The notes: generated from the letters alone by a model not told the origin. A stretch of DNA of 64,000 nt from Salminus brasiliensis (GCF_030463535.1 NC_132888.1:5262081-5326080); one strand, 5' to 3'. Shown: positions 1 to 10,288, counted from the stretch's first letter. Translations and numbers: made by a program.

Positions 1-22
1 TGTATGATTTTTGTATTCCTCT

Positions 23-24
23 AG
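23..24 (+). promoter_or_regulatory. 3' splice site before P1
   Basis: A pyrimidine-rich tract ending in CTAG lies about 20 bases before the ATG. It matches the 5'-UTR intron layout of array A, so P1 very likely has a noncoding first exon outside the window. Confidence 0.6.
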
Positions 25-43
25 GTGTACAGAGGCTGCTCAA

Positions 44-1030
44 ATGAACTCCTCAGCTCTTGTCAGCAATGGGACTGGTGCCTTTGATAGTGGTTTTTAT
101 CTAATAGCTTTTAACACTTTGGGCAATAAGAACTACCTGATATTGGCATTGGTAATTATCTACCTGATCACTCTGTTCTGTAATCTTATCCTGTTGGCAG
201 TGTTCTTTATGAACCCCAGTCTACAGAATCCTAAGTTCCTTGCTATTTGTAACCTTGCAGTAGTCGACATTTCGATAAGCAGTGTTATTGTTCCACAGAT
301 GGTTCCTGTGTTTGTATTCAATCTCAATCACATTTCTTTTGGAACCTGTTTCTCTCAGATGTTCTTTATGCACTTTTTTGGGGACATGGAATCCTTTTCA
401 CTTGCCCTCTTGGCTTATGATCGCCTGGTTGCTATCTGCTTTCCTCTGCGCTACCCCTATATCAACACTAATCTGAGGATGGTCCTCATCATAGGTGGGC
501 TTTGGTTTCTAGTATTTTTGATTGAGGTTTTCCCAGTAACTCTGGCCAGCAATCTCACCTACTGTAGATCAAGAGTGGTCCAGAGTTGTTGCTGTGAACA
601 TGGGCCAGTGTATGCCTTAGCATGCGGTGATACCTCTTTTAACAAGAGACTGGCAACTGCTAAGTCTCTGGTGGTCCTGCTTGGTCCCCTGTCTTTCATT
701 ATTCTATCTTATGTTGTTGTGGTGTTTGCAGTGTTGCGAATTGCATCTGTGACGCAACGCTGGAAAGCTTTCCACACCTGTCTCACTCACCTGGTCTTGG
801 TCCTCATTTATTATATGCCAGTCATCTTGGCTTATGTACTGGGGAACCTGCGTTTAGTTCAGTCAGTAGATATTTTTACAGCCATTCTGACGGTGTCTGT
901 TACCCTGCCTCCCATGCTAAACCCGATCATCTACAGTTTAAAGACTGAGGAACTGCGGGACAAGCTGCTAAAATTTATAAGGCCATTAAAAGTGGAACCA
1001 CAGATGAAAGATCAAAAGACAGTCAGTTAA
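44..1030 (+). CDS. Olfactory receptor P1, single coding exon
   Basis: A 328-codon seven-TM odorant receptor, expected in the cilia membrane of olfactory sensory neurons. I start it at the ATG at 44, because the frame upstream begins only at a TTG and runs through a pyrimidine-rich 3' splice site (AG at 23-24). Seen in the protein: two N-terminal sequons (NSS, NGT), GTCFSQMFF carrying the TM3 cysteine, LLAYDRLVAICFPLRY after TM3, ECL2 with SCCCEHGPVYALAC, TM6 AFHTCLTHL, and TM7 PPMLNPIIYSL. The length is normal for a fish OR. The HGPVY.LAC and PPMLNPIIY signatures are shared with array A, so it is probably a distant member of that family. It is the only receptor on the + strand and points towards A1. 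The extra cysteine in SCCCEHG is unusual. The promoter and first exon lie left of the window. Confidence 0.95.
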   Translation: MNSSALVSNGTGAFDSGFYLIAFNTLGNKNYLILALVIIYLITLFCNLILLAVFFMNPSLQNPKFLAICNLAVVDISISSVIVPQMVPVFVFNLNHISFGTCFSQMFFMHFFGDMESFSLALLAYDRLVAICFPLRYPYINTNLRMVLIIGGLWFLVFLIEVFPVTLASNLTYCRSRVVQSCCCEHGPVYALACGDTSFNKRLATAKSLVVLLGPLSFIILSYVVVVFAVLRIASVTQRWKAFHTCLTHLVLVLIYYMPVILAYVLGNLRLVQSVDIFTAILTVSVTLPPMLNPIIYSLKTEELRDKLLKFIRPLKVEPQMKDQKTVS

Positions 1031-1278
1031 ATGAGTTCATTACATTTATTTTTTTTATTTTTTATTTTTTTAAGAATTTTGAACTCTACTGCACATGAAC
1101 ATGGGTATTGCATTGTGTGTGTGTCTACTGAATTATTGTGTACAAATGATAGACAAGAATGTCCACTAGAATGCTTGAATCTTGAATATGTATCCCTATA
1201 GTGTAAATGTTAATTTTTTTAAAAAAACAACTATTAGTATTTTTATAGTGTTTTTGTGAAAAGCCAAGCCAGATAAAA

Positions 1279-1280
<2 letters not shown>

Positions 1281-1323
<43 letters not shown>
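1281..1323. repeat. (TA)n microsatellite
   Basis: About 21 uninterrupted TA units. Confidence 0.98.
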
Positions 1324-1327
<4 letters not shown>

Positions 1328-1997
1328 TTAGGTAGACAGCCAATTTTTTTTTCAACTCAAGAGAATATTTCAAATGAACCCCTCATTGATTTGATGTATT
1401 AGAGTGATATAAAAATTGTAACCAAAGGAAGTAATATTTTTCAAGTGAACTGTGAACCACTTTTTACAATGCACACATTAAAATACTCTTTTGATGTCAT
1501 TCGTCTCACATGTTTAATTTTGGCTTTAAAATCACTTGGTCAGAGCATAGTAAGGCAAATTATTGATCAATCCAGTAATGTAGTGTATTGGTAGATTGCA
1601 CAATGCAAATATTGTAATTATATATTTCACAAAGCAAAATGTATATGAATAATAATAAATATTGAAAAATGATAAATTATTTAATTATCAAATAATTAAT
1701 GTTAAAAGCATTAATCAGATCAAGCTCAAAACATCTTTAAACTGTATCAGAATTTATTTATTGAAACATCTTATACAGTTAACAAAAGGTGGCAGCAAGA
1801 GACTTAAAGAGGCCAATGATGAATGCAAATGAAATGTGCCGCTTGGTAAAACTTAGTAAACAGATATAACACATACATGTAAATATTGCTTTTGCTGGTG
1901 CTTCATTCTAGTAAAAAAAAAGGCCAAAATCCAAAGATACCCCTAAGCAAAAGGACTGACAGACACCAGTAGTAGTATTGACATATAAGCCATATAC

Positions 1998-2003
<6 letters not shown>

Positions 2004-2041
<38 letters not shown>
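2004..2041. repeat. (GA)n microsatellite
   Basis: About 19 uninterrupted GA units. It explains the serine/leucine-rich spurious frame on the opposite strand. Confidence 0.98.
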
Positions 2042-2045
<4 letters not shown>

Positions 2046-2430
2046 CGCAAGTGCAACCCTTTAATTCAATGTTCATACTACCATGCATCACTTTTACAAC
2101 TAAGCAACTTGCAAAATTTATTAAATGATACAATTTATGATTAAATAACTGAACAATGAGGCCAAAACTGCAAAGGACAATGGTGATTTTACAGATAAGT
2201 AGCATGCAAAATCTTCCACTTCTACTATTGTCAGACAATAGTTCATAGTTTTGTTGTGCATTAGTCAACATGTGAGATCCAGGTAACCTGGATTAATCTG
2301 GTAAAACTTTCATTTTATTGTTGAGTGCTGGAATATATAGTACTGGAAATTCACCAAGATGAAGACTTTCCATTGTATTAACCATTATTCTCAGCTGGCC
2401 AATCTAGCAAAGTAGACCAATTGTTTGTTG

Positions 2431-3414
2431 TCACTTTGCTAAAACTTGGGGCCTCTTACTGGATCTCTTTTTGAGAATTTTCAAAATTAACACTTTGAAT
2501 TCCTTTGTGTTCAGGACATAAATAATGGGATTTAGCATAGGTGGAACGGCATATGACAGAGATGAATTAATTATCCTAGCATTTGGATGCAGAGACATTG
2601 TAACATATGCAGCAAAATATGTACCTATTATAGGGAGAAAAAACACTCCGACTACTAGCAGATGAGAGACACAGGTCTTCAACGCTTTAAGTCGTCCAGC
2701 CCAGGTTGTAATCTTACTTAAAGCAAGAAAAATTCCCAGATATGATATGATTATGGCAATTAAAGGTGCATAGATGAAAAGTGTAGAACAAAGTTTTGCC
2801 ATAACTGAATTTACAGTGTTGTCATTACAAGCAAGTGTGTACACTGGTCCATGGTCACAAAAATAGCTTTTGAGCACAATGGTTTTACAGAAGGAAAGTC
2901 GGGTAATCAAAGCTACGGTTGTGCCCACAAAAGCAGTGCAAAATGACCACACTCCCATTAAAACTACAGACATGACAGAGTTACTGACAATTGCATGGTA
3001 TCTTAATGGTAAGCAAATGGCAATAAAGCGATCATATGCCAGAACAACAAGAGTTAAAGCCTGAACACCACTGAAGAAAAACACAAAAAACATGTTGGCC
3101 AAACAGGCGTCATAGGAAATGTACTGTGAATCAAAAAGAAAGGTCTTAATCAGGTTAGGAACCAGTGCATTTGTTTCACCAATATCTGCTAAAGCCAAAT
3201 TAAAGATTCCTAAGTATTTAGGAATGTGCAGACTTCGGTCAGATATTATCATGACAACTACAAATGAGTTCCCAAACACAGCAATGATGTAGATAAAGAC
3301 TAAAAAAACAAAGTAGTAATTGATAAAGGGTATTCCTGAAAATCCACTGATGAAAAAGTACTCAGGGCGCACAAAGGAAATATTTGTCAATAAACTGGAG
3401 TTCAAAGCACTCAT
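2431..3414 (-). CDS. Olfactory receptor A1
   Basis: A 327-residue OR read on the - strand. The ATG at 3414 (MSALNSS) is chosen because the longer frame crosses the 3' splice site at 3449-3450. Seen: sequons N5 and N11, TM1 GNSFVVV (49-55), TM3 cysteine C104, LAYDRF (125-130) followed by IAICLPLRY, ECL2 cysteines C176/C186/C196, TM6 KALKTCVSHL (243-252), TM7 PPMLNPIIY (291-299), and a basic tail ending RPQVLAK. The family normally has MAYDRY; LAYDRF is a conservative variant shared by the whole array. A conserved TATA/E-box module lies upstream, but the GTAAGT exon-1 donor seen in A2 and A3 is missing here (see findings). It is the last gene of the - strand array and converges on P1. Confidence 0.96.
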   Translation of the reverse strand: MSALNSSLLTNISFVRPEYFFISGFSGIPFINYYFVFLVFIYIIAVFGNSFVVVMIISDRSLHIPKYLGIFNLALADIGETNALVPNLIKTFLFDSQYISYDACLANMFFVFFFSGVQALTLVVLAYDRFIAICLPLRYHAIVSNSVMSVVLMGVWSFCTAFVGTTVALITRLSFCKTIVLKSYFCDHGPVYTLACNDNTVNSVMAKLCSTLFIYAPLIAIIISYLGIFLALSKITTWAGRLKALKTCVSHLLVVGVFFLPIIGTYFAAYVTMSLHPNARIINSSLSYAVPPMLNPIIYVLNTKEFKVLILKILKKRSSKRPQVLAK

Positions 3415-3448
3415 GATAGCATTAAACCTGATCCTTCTGCTTCTCAAC

Positions 3449-3450
3449 CT
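3449..3450 (-). promoter_or_regulatory. 3' splice site before A1
   Basis: On the - strand the sequence reads TTCTTTATTTCAG followed by GTTGAGAAG. The same tract occurs just before A2, A3, A5, A6 and A7. The coding exon therefore begins at 3448, with 34 nt of 5' UTR before the ATG. Confidence 0.75.
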
Positions 3451-3732
3451 GAAATAAAGAACAAAATAAAGTAAGCAATAAATAAAAATGCTTTTATACA
3501 TGTTTAGTTATGTAGAAAATACTGTTCAATACAATATTTACAGTGTTTAACATTGTTGTTTAAACATGTTAATTTTACCTAATTAAAAAAAATCTAAAAC
3601 TTGCAAAAGCTTTGGGTATTGAAACTGTTAAAGACTGTTAAAGATAAAACAAATAATATAGGTAATATAACTTAAGCTGATTTTGCCTGTAGAACAACAA
3701 AGTGATGCATTATAAGAACTTCAAAATCAAGG

Positions 3733-3770
3733 TTTTATATAGAGACATTAGGCTGTGCATTGTCACGTGA
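3733..3770 (-). promoter_or_regulatory. A1 promoter: TATATAAAA plus TCACGTGA E-box
   Basis: On the - strand an E-box palindrome (3763-3770) stands 22 bp upstream of a TATA box (3733-3741). The TATA box lies about 283 bp upstream of the splice acceptor. Sequence and spacing recur before A2 and A6, and more weakly before A3 and A5. The promoter role is inferred from conservation and position. Confidence 0.55.
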
Positions 3771-3885
3771 GAAGTCATAAAATTTAGTGACGACTTATTG
3801 CCTGAGTGGGTGTCTTTTTTCTTTTCTTTTTTTTTTTTTTTGGGAAACCCACATGACTATTGCTTTGCAAACATTTCTCTTTTTT

Positions 3886-3904
3886 GGTGCTTACCAACAA
3901 AATC
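3886..3904 (-). promoter_or_regulatory. Conserved upstream block before A1
   Basis: A GGTGCTTACCAACAAAATC block (+ strand) lies about 150 bp upstream of the TATA box. Nearly the same block recurs at the equivalent place before A2, A3 and A6, with a degenerate copy at A4. It may be a transcription factor site, but I do not recognise which. Confidence 0.4.
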
Positions 3905-5319
3905 TCTATAGATCTCTATAAATAAGGCCCCAAAGCATCTTTGCAACTTTAGAAAAGGTACTTGAAAAACAGGTAAGGTCTACAAATTTACAATTTTTAT
4001 AGGTTGAGGTTTTTATAGATTTGACCCACATTTTACTAGTTCACATCATGCCATCAGTATATTATGATTTGGGTGGAGACTGTAAGGGAGGGAGGAGAAC
4101 TCTGCAAACGTTGGCCTGGAATTCAGGTGGCTTCTGCTTTGTGGTATGAAGCCAGTTCCCAAAAACTTAAGGTTTAAGTTGACAGTATGTAAAATATACC
4201 AGAACACCAGCATGCAATGGTTGAATAGTAATCAAAATGCTCATAGGATGTGGGACATGCTATTTTAACTTAGTACTATGAGAATTGAAGGGGGAATGAT
4301 AGATCAAGCAAGACTTAGACATTTTAAATACTGAGTAAGCAATGCTGAAGGGATGAAGGGCTTGGGGAAGCATGAAGGAGGAAAGAGAAGTGTGAGAAGG
4401 GATGGGATGATTTTAAAAAGGCAGGATGAGTATCAAGAGTTGGAACAAAAATCCAGAAAAGAAGAAGGATGGAAGATAGTACTAGAGGGGAAAAAACAAT
4501 GAGGAGACCCATGAAGTCCAATAAAATAGGAAATTTGTAAGGTAAATGTGAGTGGTGGATAACTGACGGTTTAAAGATAGAGGAAACAAGACTTAAGAAA
4601 ACATAAATACTCATTAAGTAAAGCAAACAACAATGGCAACATTGCAGATCCAGTACCATGAGACAATCAAAATACAAATTCAATTAAATGCATAAATGGA
4701 ATCAAGAGTCACACATAGTCAGAAAAACTAGCAAAATTGCTGGGTAAGTTTCATCTCATCGCAGTATGAGTAAACATTTAGATAACGTCTAAAAAACAGT
4801 AAGGCATGGGCCAGATGTAAGAAGGAAGAGAAGGAAGCAAACAATTATGAAAAGTTTGATAGAATGTGGCCATATGTCCCATGTGGCTTGGGACAAAGGG
4901 TGGTAATGTAATTGCCTCGATGGTAGACAAATCAAGTCATTAAACAAGATACCACACCATAAAAGAGATAGGACTGTGGGCAAGGAGACAGATTCAAGCA
5001 AGGCACCAGAAATTAAGAGACCAGATCATAGTTTGGACATCGGACGAGATGAATTCACAGACAGAGCAGCCAAGTGATTTCAGGAGAGCTTGCATAGAGA
5101 GGACAGGCAGGCTTACTGGGGTCCCATAGCCAGGAGTTTGAAACATGGTTTGGCAGGTGAGGGAACCTTAAGACCCAGTCTAGTGGTGCAGCAAAAAATA
5201 TTGCTGCTCTGGGTCTGGGCTGTGCAATATTTTAGCAGATGCTACATGGGCTATCATACAATCATGGCTGTTTCCAACCCCTAGCCATAGTGTAAATGTA
5301 AATGTAGTTACTTCTATTT
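3905..5319. other. Intergenic between A1 and A2, left part
   Basis: No gene recognised. The frames at 4324-4683 and 4789-5001 are low-complexity and lack any family signature. The region is absent from the tighter A2/A3 spacing, so it is probably old insertion material. Confidence 0.5.
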
Positions 5320-5760
5320 TGGCTTTAGTGGTGTCTTAGCAGCAGATTCTAGAAACTTCATTTGCCTCCCCAGGTCAACATTCAGTTCCCAGTCTCTTAT
5401 TGTTGCCAGCAGGCCTGAGGAGAAGGCCCTGGCACATGATGGTAATTTCTCCCCAAGCCTGACAAAAAGTGTTGGTCTTCTTCACCGGGCCGGAGGTGCA
5501 TCCAATGGCTAATCTCTCTGTGGACTGTGTCAGCTATGGCCTTCAGGACTTGTGTTTACGTCCCTCACCCAGGGCTTTTGGACAGCTGTTAAGTATGTGT
5601 TCATGGTTCCTCGCTTTATTCACAGAGGGCATGCTGGTGACTCTGCCTTTCCCCAGAAGAATAAGTTAGATGTGCTTGGTAGAACATCATAGACAGCTTG
5701 AATTAAAAGTGCTATTCTATGGTGCTCTGGTCTCCAAAGCTTAGCCCATGAGACTTTACA
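5320..5760 (-). mobile_element. Degraded LINE C-terminal remnant
   Basis: On the - strand, several frames separated by stops and shifts resemble the C-terminal segment of fish non-LTR retrotransposons, as far as I can recall that region: a VYDVLP-like stretch, a short cysteine-bearing stretch, QVLKAIADTV, and a hydrophobic end. No frame is open for long. It is inactive and has no recognisable 5' part or tail. The family assignment is tentative. Confidence 0.4.
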
Positions 5761-6665
5761 CTCCCTATCATATTCTCACCATCCTGCTGCCTCACTCCGC
5801 CTCAACAAATGCTCCTCGAACCTCCTCCTGGTTAAGTGGCCCTGTTGGCCTTTTTATGTGCCTTGCCATAGTAAGAAGCAATATATATCCTCAGTTTCAA
5901 GTTTCTTCATTAACTTTACTTTTTTATATATTCACATTCACACAATTACAGTTATTGTGATGCAGTCATTTCTTCACATACAAATATAAGCCAATATATT
6001 TGTAATGAATCAGAAGAACAATACAGCACAACCATAATTAGATTTTATTATATAATATGCAGAGTGAAATATTAATGCAACTCAGTTGTGCAGTTTGATA
6101 AAAAAAATTTTGACACAAAGTTCCACCACAGTTTTTTCAGGATACATATAAAGAATCAAACGATACATTGTGTGTTCATTTTTCAACATTGACCAAGTGC
6201 ACCTATATGTTGCTTTCCTGGCTTTATTCTAGCAGAATAGCTCAAAATCCAAAGATGAGTAGTGGTAATGACATATAAGATCTAAGACCAACATCTTAGT
6301 GCCAAACATTAGCTAGCAAAATATATATTAGCAGAAAAGGTCAAGTTTAATGTGCAGACTATCATTCATCAGTCTTACAACTACACAACTTGCAAATTCT
6401 ATTGGTTTTATTAAATACTTTGCTAATTATTTATGTTAATAAATAACAATGTATATAATTAAAGGACTACACAACATTGCCTCATACTAGCATCAGACAA
6501 CAGTTTCTAGTTGTTCAGAATTAGCCAGTGTGAAAGAGCCTAGTAATCAGCGTTAATAGAAGTGTAGAACACAGTTTTTCAACTACAGGAAACAAAGTTA
6601 AAGACATTTCATGGTCTTAACCATTTTACTCAGCTCTGTGGTTAATTAACTAGTACAGGGTGTTG
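5761..6665. other. Intergenic, A2 3' flank
   Basis: AT-rich. From about 6100 onward it is nearly the same as the A3 3' flank starting near 8390. This shows that the A2/A3 duplication unit included at least 550 bp of downstream DNA. No gene seen. Confidence 0.7.
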
Positions 6666-7646
6666 TCATTTTGCTGAAACCTGAGGCCTAACACTGGATC
6701 TCTTTTTAAGCATTTTCAATATTAACACTTTGAATTCCTTTGTGCTTAGGACATAAATGATAGGATTTAGTGTGGGTGGAATGGAATTTGACAGTAAAGA
6801 ATTGATTATCCTAGAATTGGGATGCGGAGACATAGTAATATATGCAGAGATATATGTACTCATTATAGGGAGTAAAAATACTCCCACTACTAGCAGATGA
6901 GAGATACAGGTTTTCAATGCTTTAAGCCGTCCAGTCCAGGTTGTAATCTTACTTAAAGCAAGCAAAATAACTAAATATGACACACCTATGGCAATCAAAG
7001 GTACATACACAAACAGCGTAGTGCAAAGTTTTGCCATAACTGAATTTACAGTGTTGTCATTACAAGCAAGTGTGTACACTGGTCCATAGTCACAAAAATA
7101 GCTTTTGACCACACTGGTTTTACAGAATGAAAGTCGGGTGATCAAAGCCACTGTTGTGCTATTCAAAGCAGTGCACAATGTCCATACACCTATTAAAACT
7201 ACAGACATGACAGAGTTACTGACAATTGCATGGTATCTTAATGGTAAGCAAATGGCAATAAAGCGATCATATGCCAGAACAACAAGAGTTAAAGCCTGAA
7301 CACTACTGAAGAAAAACACAAAAAACATGTTGGCCAAACAGGCGTCATAGGAAATGTACTGTGAATCAAAAAGAAAGGTCTTAATCAGGTTAGGAATCAG
7401 TGCATTTGTTTCACCAATATCTGCTAAAGCTAAATTAAAGATTCCTAAGTATTTAGGAGTGTGCAGACTTCGGTCAGATATTATCATGACAACTACAAAT
7501 GAGTTCCCAAACACAGCAATAATGTAGATAAAGACTAAAACATAGTAGTAATTGATAAAGGGAATTCCTGAAAATCCACTGATGAAAAAGTACTCAGGGC
7601 GCACAAAGGAAATATTTTTCAATGAACTAGAGTTCAAAGCACTCAT
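6666..7646 (-). CDS. Olfactory receptor A2
   Basis: A 326-residue OR, ATG at 7646 (MSALNSSSLKNIS), with the splice acceptor at 7680-7681. It has all array A hallmarks: two N-terminal sequons, DACLANMFF, LAYDRFIAICLPLRY, ECL2 SFCKT and YFCDYGPVYTLAC, TM6 KALKTCISHL, TM7 PPTLNPIIYVLSTKEF, and tail RPQVSAK. One residue is missing in TM1 relative to A1 (NYYYVLVF against NYYFVFLVF). Its closest relative is A3, and the two share NSTT in ECL2, FVYVPLIAI in TM5 and STKEF in the tail. Together with their flanks they form a tandem duplication of about 2.3 kb. Confidence 0.96.
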   Translation of the reverse strand: MSALNSSSLKNISFVRPEYFFISGFSGIPFINYYYVLVFIYIIAVFGNSFVVVMIISDRSLHTPKYLGIFNLALADIGETNALIPNLIKTFLFDSQYISYDACLANMFFVFFFSSVQALTLVVLAYDRFIAICLPLRYHAIVSNSVMSVVLIGVWTLCTALNSTTVALITRLSFCKTSVVKSYFCDYGPVYTLACNDNTVNSVMAKLCTTLFVYVPLIAIGVSYLVILLALSKITTWTGRLKALKTCISHLLVVGVFLLPIMSTYISAYITMSPHPNSRIINSLLSNSIPPTLNPIIYVLSTKEFKVLILKMLKKRSSVRPQVSAK

Positions 7647-7679
7647 GATAGCATTAATTCTGATCCTTTGTTCTTCAAC

Positions 7680-7681
7680 CT
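7680..7681 (-). promoter_or_regulatory. 3' splice site before A2
   Basis: TTTATTTCAG on the - strand, 34 nt before the ATG. A matching GTAAGT donor candidate lies at 7855-7860, which predicts an intron of about 180 bp and a very short first exon. Confidence 0.7.
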
Positions 7682-7911
7682 GAAATAAAGAACACAAAGT
7701 AACCTTTAAATAAATAATATACATATTTAGTTCTGAAATGTCCAGCTAACTGCATTATTATTGTTTGAACAGGTTAATTTGGTCTAATTATTAAAAGATA
7801 AGTCACATGCAAAGGTTTGGGATGTTTAAACTGTTAAAATGTGGGAATGATATAACTTACTAAGTTGATTTTGGCTGTGGAACAATAAGCAACAGGACCT
7901 CAATACCATTG

Positions 7912-7949
7912 TTTTATATGGAGATATCAGGCTGTGTAAAGTCACGTGA
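7912..7949 (-). promoter_or_regulatory. A2 promoter: TATA-like box plus TCACGTGA
   Basis: ATATAAAA on the - strand at 7912-7919, with TCACGTGA at 7942-7949. Arrangement and spacing are as at A1 and A6. Confidence 0.55.
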
Positions 7950-8037
7950 GAAGTCATAAGATTCAGTGATGAGTTTTTTTAATTGTTTTTCACTCCTCGT
8001 TTTGTGACTGGTATTCTCTGAACGTTTCTATTTTTTT

Positions 8038-8056
8038 GGTGCTTACCAACAAAATC
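8038..8056 (-). promoter_or_regulatory. Conserved upstream block before A2
   Basis: GGTGCTTACCAACAAAATC (+ strand), identical to the A1 copy and about 125 bp beyond the TATA box. Confidence 0.4.
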
Positions 8057-8276
8057 TGTAGGGATAAGATTAAGGCCCCCAAAGCATATTTGCAAAACAC
8101 CAATATGTTTTTACTGGTTGAAAAGGTTATCTTGCTGTTTAAAAGGTAGTTTATGGTTGGGTTTACACAAGCATTTACAATAGATGACTCAGATATGTAT
8201 ACACCATATACTGATGTTTATCTACTTTGGTATGTCTAAAGGTATCTCATTTCTCTTTTTTGGTGGGTAACCGGAA

Positions 8277-8331
<55 letters not shown>

Positions 8332-9027
8332 CATCTTGTGATTAACAAGTAAAAGATTCCCAGTGACCAATAATGAATGCAGATGTTTTATTGACACAAA
8401 GTTCCACCACAGCTTTTTCAGGATACATTTAAAGAATCAAACGATACACTGTATGTTCATTTTTCAACATTGACCAGATGCACCTATCTGTTGCTTTCCT
8501 GGCTTCATTCTAGTGGAAAAGCACAAAAGATAAGTAGTGGTATTGACATATAAGAAGAGATCTAAGGCCAACATCCTAGTGCCAAACATTAGCTAGCAAA
8601 ATATATATTAGTAGAAAACCGCATGTTTAATGTCCAGACTATCATCCATCACTCTAACAACTATACAACTTGCAAATTCTATATTTTTTAGTAAGTAGTT
8701 TCATATTTGCTTATGTTAATAAATGATTATGTGTATAATTAAATAACTAAATAACAAGGCAAAAATTTAAAAGGTGATTATACAGAGATGTACCATACAA
8801 AATCTCTTACCCCATGCTAGTGCCAGACAACAGTTTCTAGCTGTTCTGAATTAGTCAGTGTGAAAGAGCCTAGTAATCAGGGTTAATATGGAATGTTAAA
8901 ACAATAATTTCAATGTTCAGTGTAGAACACAGTTTTTGAAATACAGGAAACAAAGTTAAAGACATTTCAATGTCTTAACCATTTTACTCAGCTCTGTGGT
9001 TAATTAACTAGCAAAGTGATTAGGTTG
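8057..9027. other. A2/A3 spacer with (TA)n
   Basis: Contains a (TA)n run at 8281-8328. From about 8390 it is the A3 3' flank, nearly identical to 6100-6660. No gene. Confidence 0.75.
8281..8328. repeat. (TA)n microsatellite
   Basis: About 24 TA units, at the boundary between the two A2/A3 duplication units. Confidence 0.98.
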
Positions 9028-10011
9028 TCACTTTGCTGAAACCTGAGGCCTAACACTGGATCTCTTTTTAAGCATTTTCAATATTAACACTTTGAATTCC
9101 TTTGTGCTTAGGACATAAATGATAGGATTTAGTGTGGGTGGAATGGAATTTGACAGTAAAGAATTGATTATCCTAGCATTGGGATGCGGAGACATAGTAA
9201 TATATGCAGCAATATATGTACTTATTATAGGGAGTAAAAACACTCCCACTACTAGCAGATGAGATACACAGGTTTTCAATGCTTTAAGTCGTCCAGCCCA
9301 GGTTGTAATCTTACTTAAAGCAAGCAAAATGCCCAGATATGATACACTTATGGCAATCAAAGGTACATACACGAATAACGTAGTGCAAAGTTTTGCCATA
9401 ACTGAATTTATGGTGTTGTCATTACAAGCAAGTGTGTACACTGGTCCATAGTCACAGAAATAGCTTTTGACCACGTTGGTTTTACAGAATGAAAGTCGGG
9501 TGATCAAAGCCACTGTTGTGCTATTCAAAGCAGTGCACAATGTCCATACACCTATTAAAACTACATACATGACAGAGTTACTGACAATTGCATGGTATCT
9601 TAATGGTAAGCAAATGGCAATAAAGCGATCATATGCCAGAACAACAAGAGTTAAAGCCTGAACACTACTGAAGAAAAACACAAAAAACATGTTGGCCAAA
9701 CAGGCGTCATAAGAAATGTACTGTGAATCAAAAAGAAAGGTCTTAATCTGGTTAGGAATTCGTGCATTGGTTTCACCAATATCTGCTAAAGCTAAATTAA
9801 AGATTCCTAAGTATTTAGGAGTGTGCAGACTCCGGTCAGATATTATCATGATAACTACAAATGAGTTCCCAAACACAGCAATGATGTAGATAAAAATTAA
9901 AAAAACAAAGTAGTAATTGATGAAGGGTATTCCTGAAAATCCACTGATGAAAAAGTACTTAGGGCGCACAAAGGAAATATTTGTCAATAAACTGGAGTTC
10001 AAAGCACTCAT
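9028..10011 (-). CDS. Olfactory receptor A3
   Basis: A 327-residue OR, ATG at 10011, with the splice acceptor at 10046-10047. Signatures as in A1/A2: NSS and NIS sequons, GNSFVVI, DACLANMFF, LAYDRFIAICLPLRY, SFCKT plus YFCDYGPVYTLAC, KALKTCVSHL, PPTLNPIIYVLSTKEF. From TM5 to the end it nearly matches A2 (differences include S/G in TM5, A/T in ICL3 and A/S in ECL3). In TM2/ECL1 it has NARIPNQIKTF where A1/A2 have NALxPNLIKTF; A6 shares the R. An E-to-K change (RPKYFF) lies before TM1. No lesion seen. Confidence 0.96.
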   Translation of the reverse strand: MSALNSSLLTNISFVRPKYFFISGFSGIPFINYYFVFLIFIYIIAVFGNSFVVIMIISDRSLHTPKYLGIFNLALADIGETNARIPNQIKTFLFDSQYISYDACLANMFFVFFFSSVQALTLVVLAYDRFIAICLPLRYHAIVSNSVMYVVLIGVWTLCTALNSTTVALITRLSFCKTNVVKSYFCDYGPVYTLACNDNTINSVMAKLCTTLFVYVPLIAISVSYLGILLALSKITTWAGRLKALKTCVSHLLVVGVFLLPIISTYIAAYITMSPHPNARIINSLLSNSIPPTLNPIIYVLSTKEFKVLILKMLKKRSSVRPQVSAK

Positions 10012-10045
10012 GATAGCATTTAATCTGATTCTTCTGCTCTTCAAC

Positions 10046-10047
10046 CT
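10046..10047 (-). promoter_or_regulatory. 3' splice site before A3
   Basis: TTTATTTCAG on the - strand. A GTAAGT donor candidate at 10223-10228 predicts an intron of about 180 bp. Confidence 0.7.
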
Positions 10048-10288
10048 GAAATAAAGAACACAATGAAATAACCAATAAATAAGAACTACACTTGTTTAGT
10101 TCTGAAATGTCCAGTTATCTGCATTTCTGTTGTTCGAACAGGTTCATTTGACCTAATTATTAAAAGATAAGTCACATGCAAAGGTTTGGGATGTTTAACT
10201 GTTAAAATGTGGGAATTAAATAACTTACTAAGCTGATGTTGGCTGTGGAACAATAAGCAACACATTAGAAGGACCTCAATACCATTGG

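Larger units (their letters stand above)
1031..2430. other. Intergenic, convergent P1/A1 gap
   Basis: AT-rich DNA between the 3' ends of P1 and A1. It holds a (TA)n run at 1281-1323 and a (GA)n run at 2004-2041. The stretch around 1900-2250 resembles the 3' flanks of A2, A3 and A4 and is copied with the receptors. I see no gene. Confidence 0.7.

Noticed and set aside
1903-2271. 122-codon - strand frame
   Set aside because: Its core is the (GA)n microsatellite; no family signature.
2870-3064. A 64-codon antisense frame repeated in every A gene (also 7105, 9467, 18492, 21221, 25091)
   Set aside because: It lies exactly opposite TM3-ECL2 of the receptors; its conservation follows from the sense strand, and it has no start context or domain.
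4324-4683. 119-codon - strand frame rich in S, L and H
   Set aside because: Low complexity, no homologous signature, not present in the paralogous units.
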